From the NCBI RefSeq assembly GCF_030524025.1, contig NZ_JAUNHI010000018.1, positions 1 through 48,526 on the forward strand: 48,526 bases of DNA, given 5' to 3'. A program made the translations under genes and the position numbers. Numbering within the stretch: position 1 is the first letter of the stretch; every line of letters starts with the position of its first letter. Below are positions 17,158 to 26,920 of the stretch, piece after piece. The stretch is from Actinomyces sp. GTDB taxonomy: Bacteria > Actinomycetota > Actinomycetes > Actinomycetales > Actinomycetaceae. The notes under the pieces were generated by a model, which did no database searches, was not told the origin of the DNA, and saw only the letters and a list, made by a program, of their open reading frames with translations.

Positions 17158-18507
17158 ATGTCGAAACTCCGCGCCCACCCGGCCAAGGGCGGCATCCTCG
17201 TCTGGGTGCTGCTCGCCATCGTCCTCGCGCTGGCCCTGGGAGCCATCAAGATCGATGGCAACCATCTGGTCCCAGTCCAGATGGGCAGGATCTTCGCCAC
17301 CTTCTCGGACCTGTTCAGCCAGTTCCTCTCCTTCTCCATCCCGCTGATCATCATCGGTCTGGTCACTCCCGCCATCGCCGACCTGGGGCGGGGCGCCGGC
17401 AAATGGCTGGGCGTGACAGCGGCCATCGCCTACGGATCGACCCTGTTCGCAGGATTCGTCACCTACCTCGCCTGCGCCGCGTTCCTGCCGCGGCTGCTCG
17501 CCGGGTCGACGCTGGCCGACGTCGCCGAGCCGGGTGCGTCCCTGACGACCTACTTCACCATCGAGATGCCGCCGGTCGTCCCGGTCATGACGGCGCTCCT
17601 GCTGTCCTTCGTCCTGGGCATCGGGCTCGCCATGGTGCCCCGTGGCGTCCTGCGCAAGGGAGCTATCGAGTTTCGCGCCATCATCACCCGGCTCATCGAG
17701 ACGATCATCATCCCGCTCCTCCCGCTGCACATCTTCGGGATCTTCCTCAACCTCACCTACACCGGCGAGGCGTGGAGCATCATGAAGACACTCGTGCGGG
17801 TCGTCGTCCTCGTCCTGGTGCTCGAGGTCGTCATCCTCCTGCTCCAGTACATCTTCGCCGGGGTGGTCGCGCGCAAGAACCCGTTCCGCGCCCTGGTGAC
17901 GATGATGCCCGCCTACCTCACCGCTCTGGGCACCTCGTCATCGGCGGCCACGATCCCCGTGACCCTCCGCCAGGCCAAGCGCGCCGGGATCTCCGACGCC
18001 GTCGCCTCCTTCACGATCCCGTTGTGCGCCACCATCCACCTGGCCGGGTCGACCTCGAAGATCTTCGCCTTCGCTTATGCCATCGCCCTGACCCAGGGCG
18101 TGGGGGTCTCCGGTGTCCACTGGATCGGCTTCATCTTCATGCTCGGCATCACCATGGTTGCCGCCCCCGGGGTCCCCGGCGGGGCGATCATGGCCGCCAC
18201 CGGCCTGCTGTCGAGCATGCTGGGCTTCACCGAGGCGCAGGTCGGGCTCATGATCGCCACCTACATCGCCATGGACTCCTTCGGCACCGCCACGAATGTC
18301 ACCGGCGATGCCTCGATCGCCATCATCCTGGACAGGCTGACCGGCGGCAGAATCGGACAGGAGGGCGACCCCGACAACGTGCGCGAGCTGTCCTTCGATG
18401 GAATGGCCTACCTCGATGAGGTCAGCATCGAGGGGGTCGTCAGCCCCGAAGAGCTGGAGGCGTCCTCACAGGCCGCAGGCTCGGCGAGGCCGTCTGCGAC
18501 CAGCTGA
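17158..18507 (+). CDS. Dicarboxylate/amino acid:cation symporter (DAACS family)
   Basis: A 449-residue sodium- or proton-coupled symporter of the GltP/DctA/SstT superfamily. Hydrophobic segments run from about residue 12. The diagnostic re-entrant serine motif GTSSSAATIPVTL is near residue 260, the second hairpin APGVPGGAI near 340, and DSFGTATNVTGDASIAII near 375-395. In place of the aspartate and arginine used by glutamate carriers (D-R-T-x-x-N) the sequence is DSFGTATNV, so the substrate may be a neutral amino acid such as serine or threonine rather than glutamate; this is inference. The ATG follows a weak GAAAGA site. A hairpin follows the gene. Confidence 0.88.
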   Translation: MSKLRAHPAKGGILVWVLLAIVLALALGAIKIDGNHLVPVQMGRIFATFSDLFSQFLSFSIPLIIIGLVTPAIADLGRGAGKWLGVTAAIAYGSTLFAGFVTYLACAAFLPRLLAGSTLADVAEPGASLTTYFTIEMPPVVPVMTALLLSFVLGIGLAMVPRGVLRKGAIEFRAIITRLIETIIIPLLPLHIFGIFLNLTYTGEAWSIMKTLVRVVVLVLVLEVVILLLQYIFAGVVARKNPFRALVTMMPAYLTALGTSSSAATIPVTLRQAKRAGISDAVASFTIPLCATIHLAGSTSKIFAFAYAIALTQGVGVSGVHWIGFIFMLGITMVAAPGVPGGAIMAATGLLSSMLGFTEAQVGLMIATYIAMDSFGTATNVTGDASIAIILDRLTGGRIGQEGDPDNVRELSFDGMAYLDEVSIEGVVSPEELEASSQAAGSARPSATS

Positions 18508-18572
18508 GCCCGCTCCAGGGCGCCGTGCTCCCGACTACCACCGGCCGTCAAGCCCCGCGCAGGCCGGGGTGT

Positions 18573-18592
18573 CGCGTGGATTACACCACGCG
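18573..18592 (+). terminator. Hairpin after the symporter gene
   Basis: CGCGTGG (18573-18579) and CCACGCG (18586-18592) form a 7-bp stem with a 6-nt loop; a smaller CCCCG/CGGGG hairpin lies just before it. There is no T-tract. Confidence 0.5.
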
Positions 18593-18641
18593 GCTCCGGC
18601 TCTCCAGCCGATCGTCCTGGGCAGCGCCCCGGTCATGCCCG

Positions 18642-19688
<1,047 letters not shown>

Positions 19689-19730
19689 GGCGCCACCACC
19701 CGTCAGGAGGGGCCCGTCCCTCCGGCCACC

Positions 19731-19771
19731 GGGGCCCGTCCGCCGCACACGACCCGCGGTGGACGGGCCCC
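19731..19771 (+). terminator. Hairpin terminator after mdh
   Basis: 19731-19746 pairs with 19756-19771 over 16 positions with one G-T wobble, leaving a 9-nt loop. No T-tract. Confidence 0.7.
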
Positions 19772-19824
19772 GGACGCGCATCAGGAGCGCGCCGCGGCGG
19801 GCGGGCGAGCAGGCGCAGGAGGGA

Positions 19825-19830
19825 TAGGGT
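19825..19830 (+). promoter_or_regulatory. -10 box of leaderless promoter
   Basis: TAGGGT ends 6 nt before the ATG at 19837. A GGAGGG lies 13 nt before the ATG, too far for efficient use and upstream of the predicted transcription start. Confidence 0.45.
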
Positions 19831-19836
19831 CAACCC

Positions 19837-20127
19837 ATGGCACGCCGCTCCTCCAGGCGCCCCTACGGGGCAGAACACCGCCCTCTTGACCTGAGGCGGC
19901 TGTCGTCGATGCCCAGGACCCAGACCGGTCCCGGCGGTGCGGAGTTCACGGTGCGCCACGTGCGCGGGAGCGACAAGCCCTACACCTGCCCGGGGTGCCA
20001 CCGCATCATCGCGCCCGGCACCCCGCACGTGGTGGCCTGGAGCAACGAGTCGCTCTTCGGTGCCGACCGCGGCCTGGAGGAGCGCAGGCACTGGCACACC
20101 TCATGCTGGGAACGGGGTCTGTGGTGA
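19837..20127 (+). CDS. Small protein with Cys/His zinc-type motif
   Basis: A 96-residue basic protein. Its N-terminal third is Arg-rich; then GSDKPYTCPGCHR supplies C51 and C54, and the C-terminus HWHTSC supplies H85, H87 and C90, with H64 between. Such a Cys-x2-Cys...His/Cys arrangement suggests a bound zinc ion. The family, with GSDKPYTCPGC and WHTSCW, is widespread in actinobacteria and usually annotated hypothetical; a nucleic-acid-binding role is possible but not shown. Confidence 0.75.
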   Translation: MARRSSRRPYGAEHRPLDLRRLSSMPRTQTGPGGAEFTVRHVRGSDKPYTCPGCHRIIAPGTPHVVAWSNESLFGADRGLEERRHWHTSCWERGLW

Positions 20128-20144
20128 GTCGGTGAGCCGGGCGC

Positions 20145-20645
20145 TCAGGCCAGCGGCTCCGCGGCGCGCTCCTCCCAGCCCGGCAGCAGGCGGTCCAAGG
20201 CCATGCGCAACGGCATGACGTCCCCGTCCCGGCCGCCCTCTCCCAGGGTCATGGGCACCGGTTCGCTTCTCGGTGCCGCCCCCAGGAGGCGCTCGCGCAG
20301 CCCCAGGGCCTGGACGAGCACGTAGAAGCGCCCCTCGACGTCGATCGCCACCGACCTGTCGGTGCGCAGGTACCAGCCGGTCAGGGCCGTACGCGCCGTG
20401 CCCCCGCTGTAGCCGCGAACCCGCAGGGGAACGGGCTCCAGCCCCTCGGCGCGGGCGACCTCAACGAACAGGGCGACGATCCGCGCGGCCCGCCGGTGCT
20501 CGGCGTCCTGCCGCGCCTGCAGCATCCGGGCGCGCTCGGCCGCGGCCTGGCGGCGTCGCGACGACCACTGCCCCGAGTCCGTGGCTGCGGCCGCCTGCTC
20601 GCCCGACGGGCTATGAGCGGACGGCGAGGGCGAAGGAGAGGACAT
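20145..20645 (-). CDS. Conserved hypothetical protein, 166 aa
   Basis: An N-terminal Ser/Pro/Ala-rich disordered stretch (1-28) is followed by a charged helix (RRRQAAAERARMLQARQDAE) and an alpha/beta region with VARAEGLEPVPLRVRGYSG and SVAIDVEGRFYVLVQ. The ordering suggests a small cytoplasmic domain preceded by a basic helix. I do not recognise the family. The ATG at 20645 is 6 nt from a TAGGCT box, suggesting leaderless expression divergent from the GntR gene; the 3' end is close to and convergent with the small zinc-type gene. Confidence 0.6.
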   Translation of the reverse strand: MSSPSPSPSAHSPSGEQAAAATDSGQWSSRRRQAAAERARMLQARQDAEHRRAARIVALFVEVARAEGLEPVPLRVRGYSGGTARTALTGWYLRTDRSVAIDVEGRFYVLVQALGLRERLLGAAPRSEPVPMTLGEGGRDGDVMPLRMALDRLLPGWEERAAEPLA

Positions 20646-20651
20646 GGTGTC

Positions 20652-20700
20652 AGCCTACGTCTCGGTTCAGGGTGCCGTGCGCCGGGAGGTGTCGCAGACT
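20652..20700. promoter_or_regulatory. Divergent leaderless promoters
   Basis: On the minus strand TAGGCT (20652-20657) ends 6 nt before the ATG at 20645. On the plus strand CAGACT (20695-20700) ends 6 nt before the ATG at 20707. Both genes therefore probably lack a 5' leader, and the GntR protein may control this shared 61-bp region. Confidence 0.4.
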
Positions 20701-20706
20701 AGAAGC

Positions 20707-21069
20707 ATGACCACCTCCGCCCGGCTGCGCATCTCCCTCGACTCGAGCTCCCCCGAGCCCGTGTTCTCGCAGGTATGCTCGGCGATCAGCTCCGAGGTCG
20801 CCTTCGGCCGGCTCCAGCCCGGAATGCGGCTGCCGACGACCCGTGCGCTGGCCGCCCAGCTGCAGGTGGCCGTCAACACCGTCGCCAAGGCCTACCGCGA
20901 GCTGGAGATCGCCGGGGTCGTCGAGGGCCGGGGACGCCAGGGGACCTTCATCGTCGACCAGTCCGGGACGGCGGGGGAGCGGGAGGCGCTGCGCTTCGCC
21001 ACCTCGATGCGCGACCTGGGCATGACCCGGGAGCAGGCCCTCGCCCTCGTCGAACGCGCCTGGGGCTGA
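20707..21069 (+). CDS. GntR-family regulator (YtrA-like)
   Basis: A 120-residue transcription factor made of a single winged helix-turn-helix domain: PVFSQVCSAISSEVAFGRL, then the recognition region LPTTRALAAQLQVAVNTVAKAY and the wing GVVEGRGRQGTFI. A short helical tail of about 40 residues replaces the large effector domain of FadR/HutC types, which is the layout of the YtrA subfamily. YtrA members usually regulate an ABC transporter operon beside them; here the neighbours are a hypothetical protein and a coiled-coil protein, so the target is unclear. The ATG at 20707 was preferred over in-frame starts upstream because conserved sequence begins there. Confidence 0.9.
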   Translation: MTTSARLRISLDSSSPEPVFSQVCSAISSEVAFGRLQPGMRLPTTRALAAQLQVAVNTVAKAYRELEIAGVVEGRGRQGTFIVDQSGTAGEREALRFATSMRDLGMTREQALALVERAWG

Positions 21070-21081
21070 TGCCTGAGTCCA

Positions 21082-21121
21082 ACGCGCGTGCCCTCCGGTG
21101 GTCACGGGAGGGCACGCGCGT
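21082..21121. terminator. Bidirectional hairpin terminator
   Basis: A perfect 15-bp stem (21082-21096 with 21107-21121) with a 10-nt loop lies between the convergent GntR and coiled-coil genes. Confidence 0.8.
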
Positions 21122-21147
21122 CAGTGGGTTGTGGCAGGGTGGCGGCG

Positions 21148-22764
21148 TCAGCGCCGGGCCGATGAGCCCCGGGGCGGGCGGGGAGCGGAGCCGCCGGAGC
21201 GCCGGCCGGAGGAGGCCTGGCGGGTGGCCGTCGTCTTCGCCGCCGCAGGTGCTGCCGACGGCGAGGAGGCCGCGGACTCGTCCTCGGCCGAGGGCGGGGG
21301 CGCAGGGCTCTCCTCGGCCGCGGCGTCCTCCGTGGATGCCTCCGCCTCGGTCGAGGCCTCCCCGTCTCCGGGAGCCTCGGCGTCTGCCTCGTCGGCGGGG
21401 TCCTGCCCGGCGTCCTGCCCGTCACCGGAGTGATCCTCGGCCTTGTCCTGGCTGGAGGGCGAGGAGGAGTCGAGGGCCTCGGAGATGACGTCGGAGAAGA
21501 CCGACACGTGCGGCAGGACGTTGCCCAGGATGCCGCGCATCTCCTCAAGGTAGTTGGTCACCGAGTCGCGCTGGCGCTCCAGCTCCTCGACCTGCCTCGC
21601 CGCGGCCGACACCTCGGCGTCGGCGTCCACGCGGGCGTCGGCCATGATGCGGGTGGCCTCCTCGCGGGCCTCACGCAGCGTGTCCTCGGCCTGCCGCGTC
21701 GCCGCCTCCTGCCGGGCGCGAACCGCCTGGTCGGTCTCGGCCCGCACGGTCTCTGCCCGCGCCAGGGCCTGCTCGAGGCGCTGCTCGGCGTCGGCCGCCT
21801 GCTCCTCGGCCTTCTGCGTCATCTCCGCGAGCCTGGTGCGCGTGGCCTCGTGCGCCTCGGCATCCTCTCGCGCCGCCGTCTCCCGGGCCGCGGCGACCTC
21901 GAGGGCGGCCTGCTGGCGCAGCTCGGTGGCCTCGGTCCGGGCGGCGTCGGCCTCGGCGGCGGCCGAGCGGCGCAGGGACTCGGCCTCGTAACGTGCCGCG
22001 GACAGCAGGGTGTCCGCCTCGGCCCGCGCCTTGTCGAGGGTGAGGCGCGCCTCCTCCTCAGCGGTGGACACGGTGGCCTCGGCCTGCTCGGTCGAGGAGC
22101 GGCGCAGCTCCTCGGCCTCGGCCGCCGCGGCCTCCCGCAGGGCCGTGGCCTCGCGCTCGCTGGAGACCTCCAGCTCCGTGGCGGTCTTCTTGGCCTGGGC
22201 CACGATGAGCTGGGCGTCGCGCTCGGCCGAGGACCTCGCCTCGGCCGCCGTCGTGGAGACCTCGGAGGTCAGCTGGGCCGCACGACGCTCAGCAGTGATG
22301 ACGAGCTCATTGGCGCGGGCCTCGGCGTTGGCCAGGGTCGTGGCGGCCTCGGCCTCCGAGCGTGTCCGCAGCTCGGAGGCGTCGCGCCGGGCGTCGGACA
22401 GGAGCGTGGCGGCCTCGGTGGCGCTGCGCTCTGCCAGGTGGCGGGCGTTGGAGCGCGTGCGGCTGAGCAGGGCGTTGGCCTCGGAATTGGCCTTGGACAA
22501 GATGGCGGCCGACTGCTCCTCGGCGCTGCGCAGCAGCTGCTCGATCCGGGATCCCAGCCCGGCGTAGGTGGGCTTGTCCGACTCGCGCAGACGACGCTGG
22601 GCATCAGCGAGCTCACCGGCCAGCGTCATGGCGCGCTGGTCCAGGCTGGCCACCTCCCTGCGTGCGTCGGCCAACTGCCTGCTCAGCGCCTCCAGGCGCT
22701 GGTCGACCTGGGCGCGGTCGTAACCGCGCATGGTGATGGCGAACTCCTCAGTGCCCTCAGCCAC
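21148..22764 (-). CDS. DivIVA-like long coiled-coil protein
   Basis: A 538-residue protein. Residues 1-45 resemble the DivIVA membrane-binding region (FAITMRGYDRAQVDQRLEAL). Residues about 60-415 are an almost continuous Ala/Glu/Arg-rich coiled coil with heptad spacing, and from about 420 the chain is acidic and then Ala/Pro/Ser-rich, ending in a basic tail (RPPRGSSARR). Long DivIVA-type coiled coils such as Scy, FilP and Wag31 organise polar growth and the cell envelope in actinobacteria; a cytoskeletal or scaffold role is likely but inferred. Start GTG at 22764 follows GGAGGAGG. Low-complexity regions make database matches to myosin- or plectin-like proteins meaningless. Confidence 0.8.
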   Translation of the reverse strand: MAEGTEEFAITMRGYDRAQVDQRLEALSRQLADARREVASLDQRAMTLAGELADAQRRLRESDKPTYAGLGSRIEQLLRSAEEQSAAILSKANSEANALLSRTRSNARHLAERSATEAATLLSDARRDASELRTRSEAEAATTLANAEARANELVITAERRAAQLTSEVSTTAAEARSSAERDAQLIVAQAKKTATELEVSSEREATALREAAAAEAEELRRSSTEQAEATVSTAEEEARLTLDKARAEADTLLSAARYEAESLRRSAAAEADAARTEATELRQQAALEVAAARETAAREDAEAHEATRTRLAEMTQKAEEQAADAEQRLEQALARAETVRAETDQAVRARQEAATRQAEDTLREAREEATRIMADARVDADAEVSAAARQVEELERQRDSVTNYLEEMRGILGNVLPHVSVFSDVISEALDSSSPSSQDKAEDHSGDGQDAGQDPADEADAEAPGDGEASTEAEASTEDAAAEESPAPPPSAEDESAASSPSAAPAAAKTTATRQASSGRRSGGSAPRPPRGSSARR

Positions 22765-23465
22765 GTCACTCCTCCTCCTGGCGGGCCGAAGCGGCGCCGC
22801 TCACCGGGCAAGGTTATCTCGCTGACAGGCGTGCTTGAACCGCCTTGGCAAGGACGATGAGAGGTCGCAGGGCGCTCCTGGGCGCGGCGACGGCGCCTCG
22901 GCACCCCGGGATCCGGCGGTGATCCGCAGGCGATCTGGCCCAGGTGGCGCCGAGACTGCACGGAGACCAAGCGGATACGGCGCGGATGCCGCACGGCGAC
23001 TGCGCGGAGTGCGCCGGGTGACCTGACCTGCGCCGGGGGCCCGCAGGGGCGCCGAGCCACGGACGGCGCATGGCGACCGTGACCAAACTGTGACCCTGCA
23101 TGGTGGAGGTCCTTACGGGCTCCCGTCACAACAGCCACTCCAGCCACGACAGTGACCACGGTGGCGGTCGCCATGACACTCGGGCGGGCGGTTTTCGGCG
23201 CGGAGCGAGGCCCGGGCTGCAGGGCTGTTGGTGCCCGGCGGGAGAGCGCCGATCCGAGCGGGAGAGCATTGAGGAGGCCGTCCTATCGCTTCCGCTGACG
23301 GCGCAGGAACCTGTGATCTTTGCCCGGAACGGTGCGTCGAGGTCGGGGGGCGTGGGATTCTGGCGGCAGATCGTGCCGCAGCAGCGGTCGCCACTGCTTG
23401 GTGGCCGGGCACGGACCGGTAGCCACCCGGTCAGCCATGTCCACAACCACGAGGAGAGCCGCGTC
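22765..23465. other. Gene-free intergenic region, 700 bp
   Basis: Lies between the divergent coiled-coil and membrane-protein genes. Frames open here have no start with a ribosome binding site and no protein-like composition. GAGGAG at 23450-23455 serves the gene at 23466. I see no tRNA, known riboswitch or strong dyad. The length is unusual for this compact window, so a small RNA or multi-promoter region is possible. Confidence 0.5.
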
Positions 23466-24902
23466 GTGAACCGACGGATCCTGAGCATGATCATCGCCGT
23501 ACTCGGCCTGATCGCCATCGCCCTGGCAGTGTGCTCGGCCACCATCTGGCGGCCCAGCTCCACGGCCCAGGCGAGCCTTGCCGCCGCGCCCACCCAGAAC
23601 TACGTCGTCACCGAGCCCGGTGTCCTCAGCCTGGTCGACTCCGACGTCACGGTCACCGCCACTGCCTCGTCGGCCGACCAGGACGTCGTCATCGCCGTCG
23701 GACACTCCAGTGACGTCAAGGCGTGGCTGGCCACCGACCCCTACGTCTCGGTCACCGGTCTGACGGACTGGGAGAAGCTGAAGTCCTCGGAGATCACGAC
23801 CACCTGCCAGATCGCCTCCGCCCAGCCCACTGCGGCAGCGACGCCGGGTGCGACGGATGCCGCCACCGGGGCCGCGACTGACGCGGCCACGCCGGCCGCC
23901 ACCTCGGGGGACTGCGCCGCGCTGGAGAGCAGTGGCGCCGACCCGACAGCCTCCGACCTGTGGCTGGCGACCGAGACCGGTACGGGCAGTGCGACCCTCG
24001 AGCTCGACGCCACGGACGCCGACCTCGTCGTTCTCGTGGCAACCAACGGCTCCGAGCCCGCCCCGCAGATCTCACTGTCCTGGCCCAGGTCGGTGTCCAC
24101 CCCATGGCTGGTGCCCGGCCTGGTCGTCGGCGGCCTGCTGCTGCTGGCCGGGGTCTTCCTCTTCCTCATCGACATCCAGGTCCGGCATGCCGACGCACAG
24201 CGCCGCGCCCGGGCCGCCGAGCGCGCCGCCCGCCTGGCTAGCGCCGACTCCGTTTCCACCGCTGGCATCCCGCAGGTCGCCGACCCCGACCGTCCGTTGA
24301 GCAGGCGGGAGCTGCGCGATAAGGAGCGCGCGGAGGCCGCCGGCGAGGAGTGGATCGACCCCCGCACCGGCCAGGTCTACCGCGACGGCGTGCAGGTGCC
24401 CGCAGTGCCGCAGGCTCCGCCCTTCGACGCCGAGGCGACCTCGACGTTCAACGCCGACGGGACCGCTTTCGACGTCGAGGCGACCTCCGCCTTCGATGCC
24501 GACGCCGCCTGGGCGGGCCCAGCGACACCGGCCACAGGAGCCACGCCCGCATCGCCGGGCGGTCCGGTTATGCCGGTACCCTCCCCGGGTGGGCCCGTCA
24601 TGCCGGCCCTTTCGACGGGCAGCCCGGTCATGCCCGCACCTTCGACGGGCAGCCCGGTCTACCCCGTCCCGGCACCGGGGGACCAGGTGCCTGCGGACAG
24701 CTGGGTGGGTCCGGCCCGGGGAAGCGCCGTCGTGCCCGGGCTGACCGAGCAGGCGGCCGCCGCCTACCGCGCCGGCCGCATCGCTCCTCAGGCGCCGTTC
24801 TCGGTGTCCGACCAGGGGATCGAGGCGCAGGACACCCAGACGATGAGTCAGGCCGCCGACCCGGCGCCGTCCACCGACCCCTCCGAGGAGGAGCACGCAT
24901 GA
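23466..24902 (+). CDS. Two-span membrane protein with proline-rich tail
   Basis: A 478-residue protein: a first membrane helix (about 5-27), an outer domain of about 185 residues rich in Thr/Ala/Asp, a second helix WLVPGLVVGGLLLLAGVFLF (about 213-232), then a cytoplasmic basic helix (RRARAAERAARL) and a long Pro/Ala/Gly tail. The tail holds four copies of a 10-residue repeat. GTG at 23466 was chosen because GAGGAG precedes it and the first helix begins there. The stop overlaps the following lipoprotein start (ATGA). The arrangement, a membrane protein with an extracellular domain followed by a lipoprotein and a thioredoxin-like protein, is seen in other actinobacteria; the function is unknown. 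Confidence 0.8.
   Translation: MNRRILSMIIAVLGLIAIALAVCSATIWRPSSTAQASLAAAPTQNYVVTEPGVLSLVDSDVTVTATASSADQDVVIAVGHSSDVKAWLATDPYVSVTGLTDWEKLKSSEITTTCQIASAQPTAAATPGATDAATGAATDAATPAATSGDCAALESSGADPTASDLWLATETGTGSATLELDATDADLVVLVATNGSEPAPQISLSWPRSVSTPWLVPGLVVGGLLLLAGVFLFLIDIQVRHADAQRRARAAERAARLASADSVSTAGIPQVADPDRPLSRRELRDKERAEAAGEEWIDPRTGQVYRDGVQVPAVPQAPPFDAEATSTFNADGTAFDVEATSAFDADAAWAGPATPATGATPASPGGPVMPVPSPGGPVMPALSTGSPVMPAPSTGSPVYPVPAPGDQVPADSWVGPARGSAVVPGLTEQAAAAYRAGRIAPQAPFSVSDQGIEAQDTQTMSQAADPAPSTDPSEEEHA
24555..24674 (+). repeat. 30-bp tandem repeat, four copies
   Basis: Units at 24555, 24585, 24615 and 24645 encode (P/T)G(G/S)PV(M/Y)P followed by variable residues. Copies 3 and 4 share their first 15 bases exactly. 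Copy number may vary between strains. Confidence 0.85.
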
Positions 24903-25912
24903 TGACCAGCCGCCGAGCACTGCTCACCGGTGCCGCCGCGACGGCCGTCGCGGCCGCCCTGGCCGCCTGCAGCAACGAGGTGCCCGCGACCTCGGCCGCC
25001 ACGACCAGCCCGTCGGCTCAGCCGGTGCTCGACTCCGAGCGCCTGACCGCCATCCTGGAGCGGATCCAGAAGGGGATGGACGCCGCCGACGCCGAGAAGT
25101 CCACCGACGCCCTCAAGGGCTACCTCGTCGGTCCGGCCTCCCGGGTCCGCGGCGAGCAGTACACCATTGCCACGGCGACCGGTGACGACACCCGGGTGCA
25201 CACCTTCACGACCACCCCGAAGGCGGGGACCGTGGGCCTGACCGCGGAGTTCCCCCGCACCGCCATGGCCGTCACCGAGGTCGCCGAAGGGGACTCGGTC
25301 GAGTACCTCCTCGCCCTGACCCAGGACTCCGCGCGGGACGACTTTCAGCTGTGGGGGTGGGCCCGCCTGTTCGCCGGTGTCGTCGTGCCCGCCACCGCTG
25401 CGCCCTCCGTGGGCGCCGAGCAGGTCGATGCCGACGCCGCGGGGCTGGTGGCCACGCCGCAGGAGGTCCTGGACCGCTACGTCGACGCTCTCAACAACCC
25501 CGAGGGCGACAACGGCAAGGCCTTCGCCGATGACCTCCTGCGCCAGACCGTCGCCAACGCGCGCGCCACCGACTTCTCCGGGATGGGGGAGGCCAGCGTG
25601 ACGGCAACGGCGGGCGCCGACGGGTTCAAGGGGCTGCGGACCGCCGACGGCGGCGCGCTGGTCATGACCACCCTGCGCTATGACCGCGTCTACAAGAACA
25701 CGGTGGCCGGCTCGACGATCAGCGTCGATGACGCCGCAGGCGCCCTCATGGGGGACAACAAGACGGTGGTGGGCACCGTGACGACCTCCTACGACGTCAT
25801 CATCGCCTTCTCCATCCCGCCCGAGGGCTCCGACACCAACGCGGTCGCGCTGGGTATGGACAGCGTCATCGCGGGCGTCACCCGCGATGACTCACAGGCG
25901 CCTACCGGCTGA
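24899..25912 (+). CDS. Tat-type lipoprotein, unknown function
   Basis: A 337-residue exported lipoprotein. The N-terminus MMTSRRALLTGAAATAV has a twin-arginine motif, and lipobox LAAC places the acylated cysteine at residue 24. The mature part contains two similar-looking alpha/beta halves, including SERLTAILERIQKGMDAAD and EVLDRYVDALNNPEGDNGKAF, without a recognisable catalytic motif. It overlaps the upstream membrane-protein gene by 4 nt and was probably co-evolved with it as a surface complex. A second ATG at 24902 is equally possible as start. Confidence 0.8.
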   Translation: MMTSRRALLTGAAATAVAAALAACSNEVPATSAATTSPSAQPVLDSERLTAILERIQKGMDAADAEKSTDALKGYLVGPASRVRGEQYTIATATGDDTRVHTFTTTPKAGTVGLTAEFPRTAMAVTEVAEGDSVEYLLALTQDSARDDFQLWGWARLFAGVVVPATAAPSVGAEQVDADAAGLVATPQEVLDRYVDALNNPEGDNGKAFADDLLRQTVANARATDFSGMGEASVTATAGADGFKGLRTADGGALVMTTLRYDRVYKNTVAGSTISVDDAAGALMGDNKTVVGTVTTSYDVIIAFSIPPEGSDTNAVALGMDSVIAGVTRDDSQAPTG

Positions 25913-26002
25913 CCACCGACCCTGCCGCGCCCGTCCCGCAGCGCGGGGCGGGCGCGCACCTCTCCTCGAACACCCGGGCCCCGCCCGAGAAAGGTTGTGT
26001 CC

Positions 26003-26920
26003 ATGTCCATGTTCGGAGCCGTCGACCTGTCCTCCTTGACTCCGGCGCCTGCGTCGGCGGCGCCGGCAGGCGCGCCGAAGGCCGGGACGGCCGAGCAGGA
26101 CGCCCTGCCGGCGCCCCTGGTCGTCGACGTCGACGCGACCTCGCTGCGGGACGTCGCCGAGGTCTCCACCCAGGTCCCCGTTGTCGTGGTCGTGCACTCC
26201 GCCCGCTCCCAGGCCTCGGTCGAGCTCGCCGCCATGCTCGAGCGGCTCACGCGCGAGCACGCCGGCGCCTTCGAGCTCGCCCGTGTCGACGCCGACGCGG
26301 CCCCCGAGGTGGCCCAGGCCCTCCAGGTCCAGGCCGTCCCGACCGTCCTGGCGCTGCTGGCGGGGCAACCGGTTCCGATCTTCCAGGGGATGATCGCCGA
26401 GGACGAGCTGCGTGGAGTCCTCGACCAGCTCCTCCAGCTCGCGGCGCGCAACGGGGTGACCGGACGCATCCGCGTGGACGGTGAGCCCGTTGACGCCTCC
26501 GAGGAGGAGACCGAGGTCGAGAGCGAGGCCCGGCGGGCCATCGAGCGCGGTGACTGGGCCGGCGCCGAGGCCGTCTACGACAAGGCCATCACGCTGAGCC
26601 CGGGTGACTCCCAGCTCGTCGTGGCCCGCGATCAGGTCCGCCTCATGCACCGGCTCGACGGCCAGGACCCGCAGGCCCTCCTGGCCGCCGCCCAGGCCGA
26701 CCCCGCCGATCTCGACGCGGCGCTGGCGGCCGCCGACGCCGCCCTGGCCCTGGGCGACGTCGAGGGCGCCCTCGACCGGGTCCTCGAGGCCGTGCGCACC
26801 CACACCGGAGCCGAGCGGGACCGGGCCCGCCTGCGAGCCCTCGAGCTCTTCGGCGTCATCGGTGCGGGAACCCCCGAGGTGGCGCGGGCCCGACGCCGCC
26901 TGTCCACCCTCCTGTTCTGA
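26003..26920 (+). CDS. YbbN/CnoX-like thioredoxin-TPR co-chaperone
   Basis: A 305-residue cytoplasmic protein. After a variable N-terminal 40 residues comes a thioredoxin fold in which the CxxC active site is replaced by HSARSQAS (65-72), while the cis-proline P113 (QAVPTVLAL) is kept. The C-terminal half is helical, with TPR-like repeats (ARRAIERGDWAGAEAVYDKA, and ALALGDVEGALDRVLEAV). This is the layout of E. coli YbbN/CnoX, a holdase that protects proteins under oxidative stress and hands them to DnaK or GroEL. Without cysteines it cannot be a redox enzyme. ATG at 26003 has AAAGG upstream; an ATG two codons later is an alternative. It ends at a strong terminator. Confidence 0.85.
   Translation: MSMFGAVDLSSLTPAPASAAPAGAPKAGTAEQDALPAPLVVDVDATSLRDVAEVSTQVPVVVVVHSARSQASVELAAMLERLTREHAGAFELARVDADAAPEVAQALQVQAVPTVLALLAGQPVPIFQGMIAEDELRGVLDQLLQLAARNGVTGRIRVDGEPVDASEEETEVESEARRAIERGDWAGAEAVYDKAITLSPGDSQLVVARDQVRLMHRLDGQDPQALLAAAQADPADLDAALAAADAALALGDVEGALDRVLEAVRTHTGAERDRARLRALELFGVIGAGTPEVARARRRLSTLLF

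Noticed and set aside
22814-23101. A minus-strand frame of 95 codons upstream of the coiled-coil gene
   Set aside because: Arg/Pro/Ala/Ser-rich composition, no ribosome binding site, and it ends close to the real gene's start.
22765-23465. Search for tRNA, RNase P RNA, SRP RNA or tmRNA in the longest gene-free region
   Set aside because: None of the conserved sequence blocks of these RNAs could be found by eye.
24555-24674. CRISPR-like regular repeat
   Set aside because: The 30-bp units are contiguous, without spacers, and encode a protein repeat.
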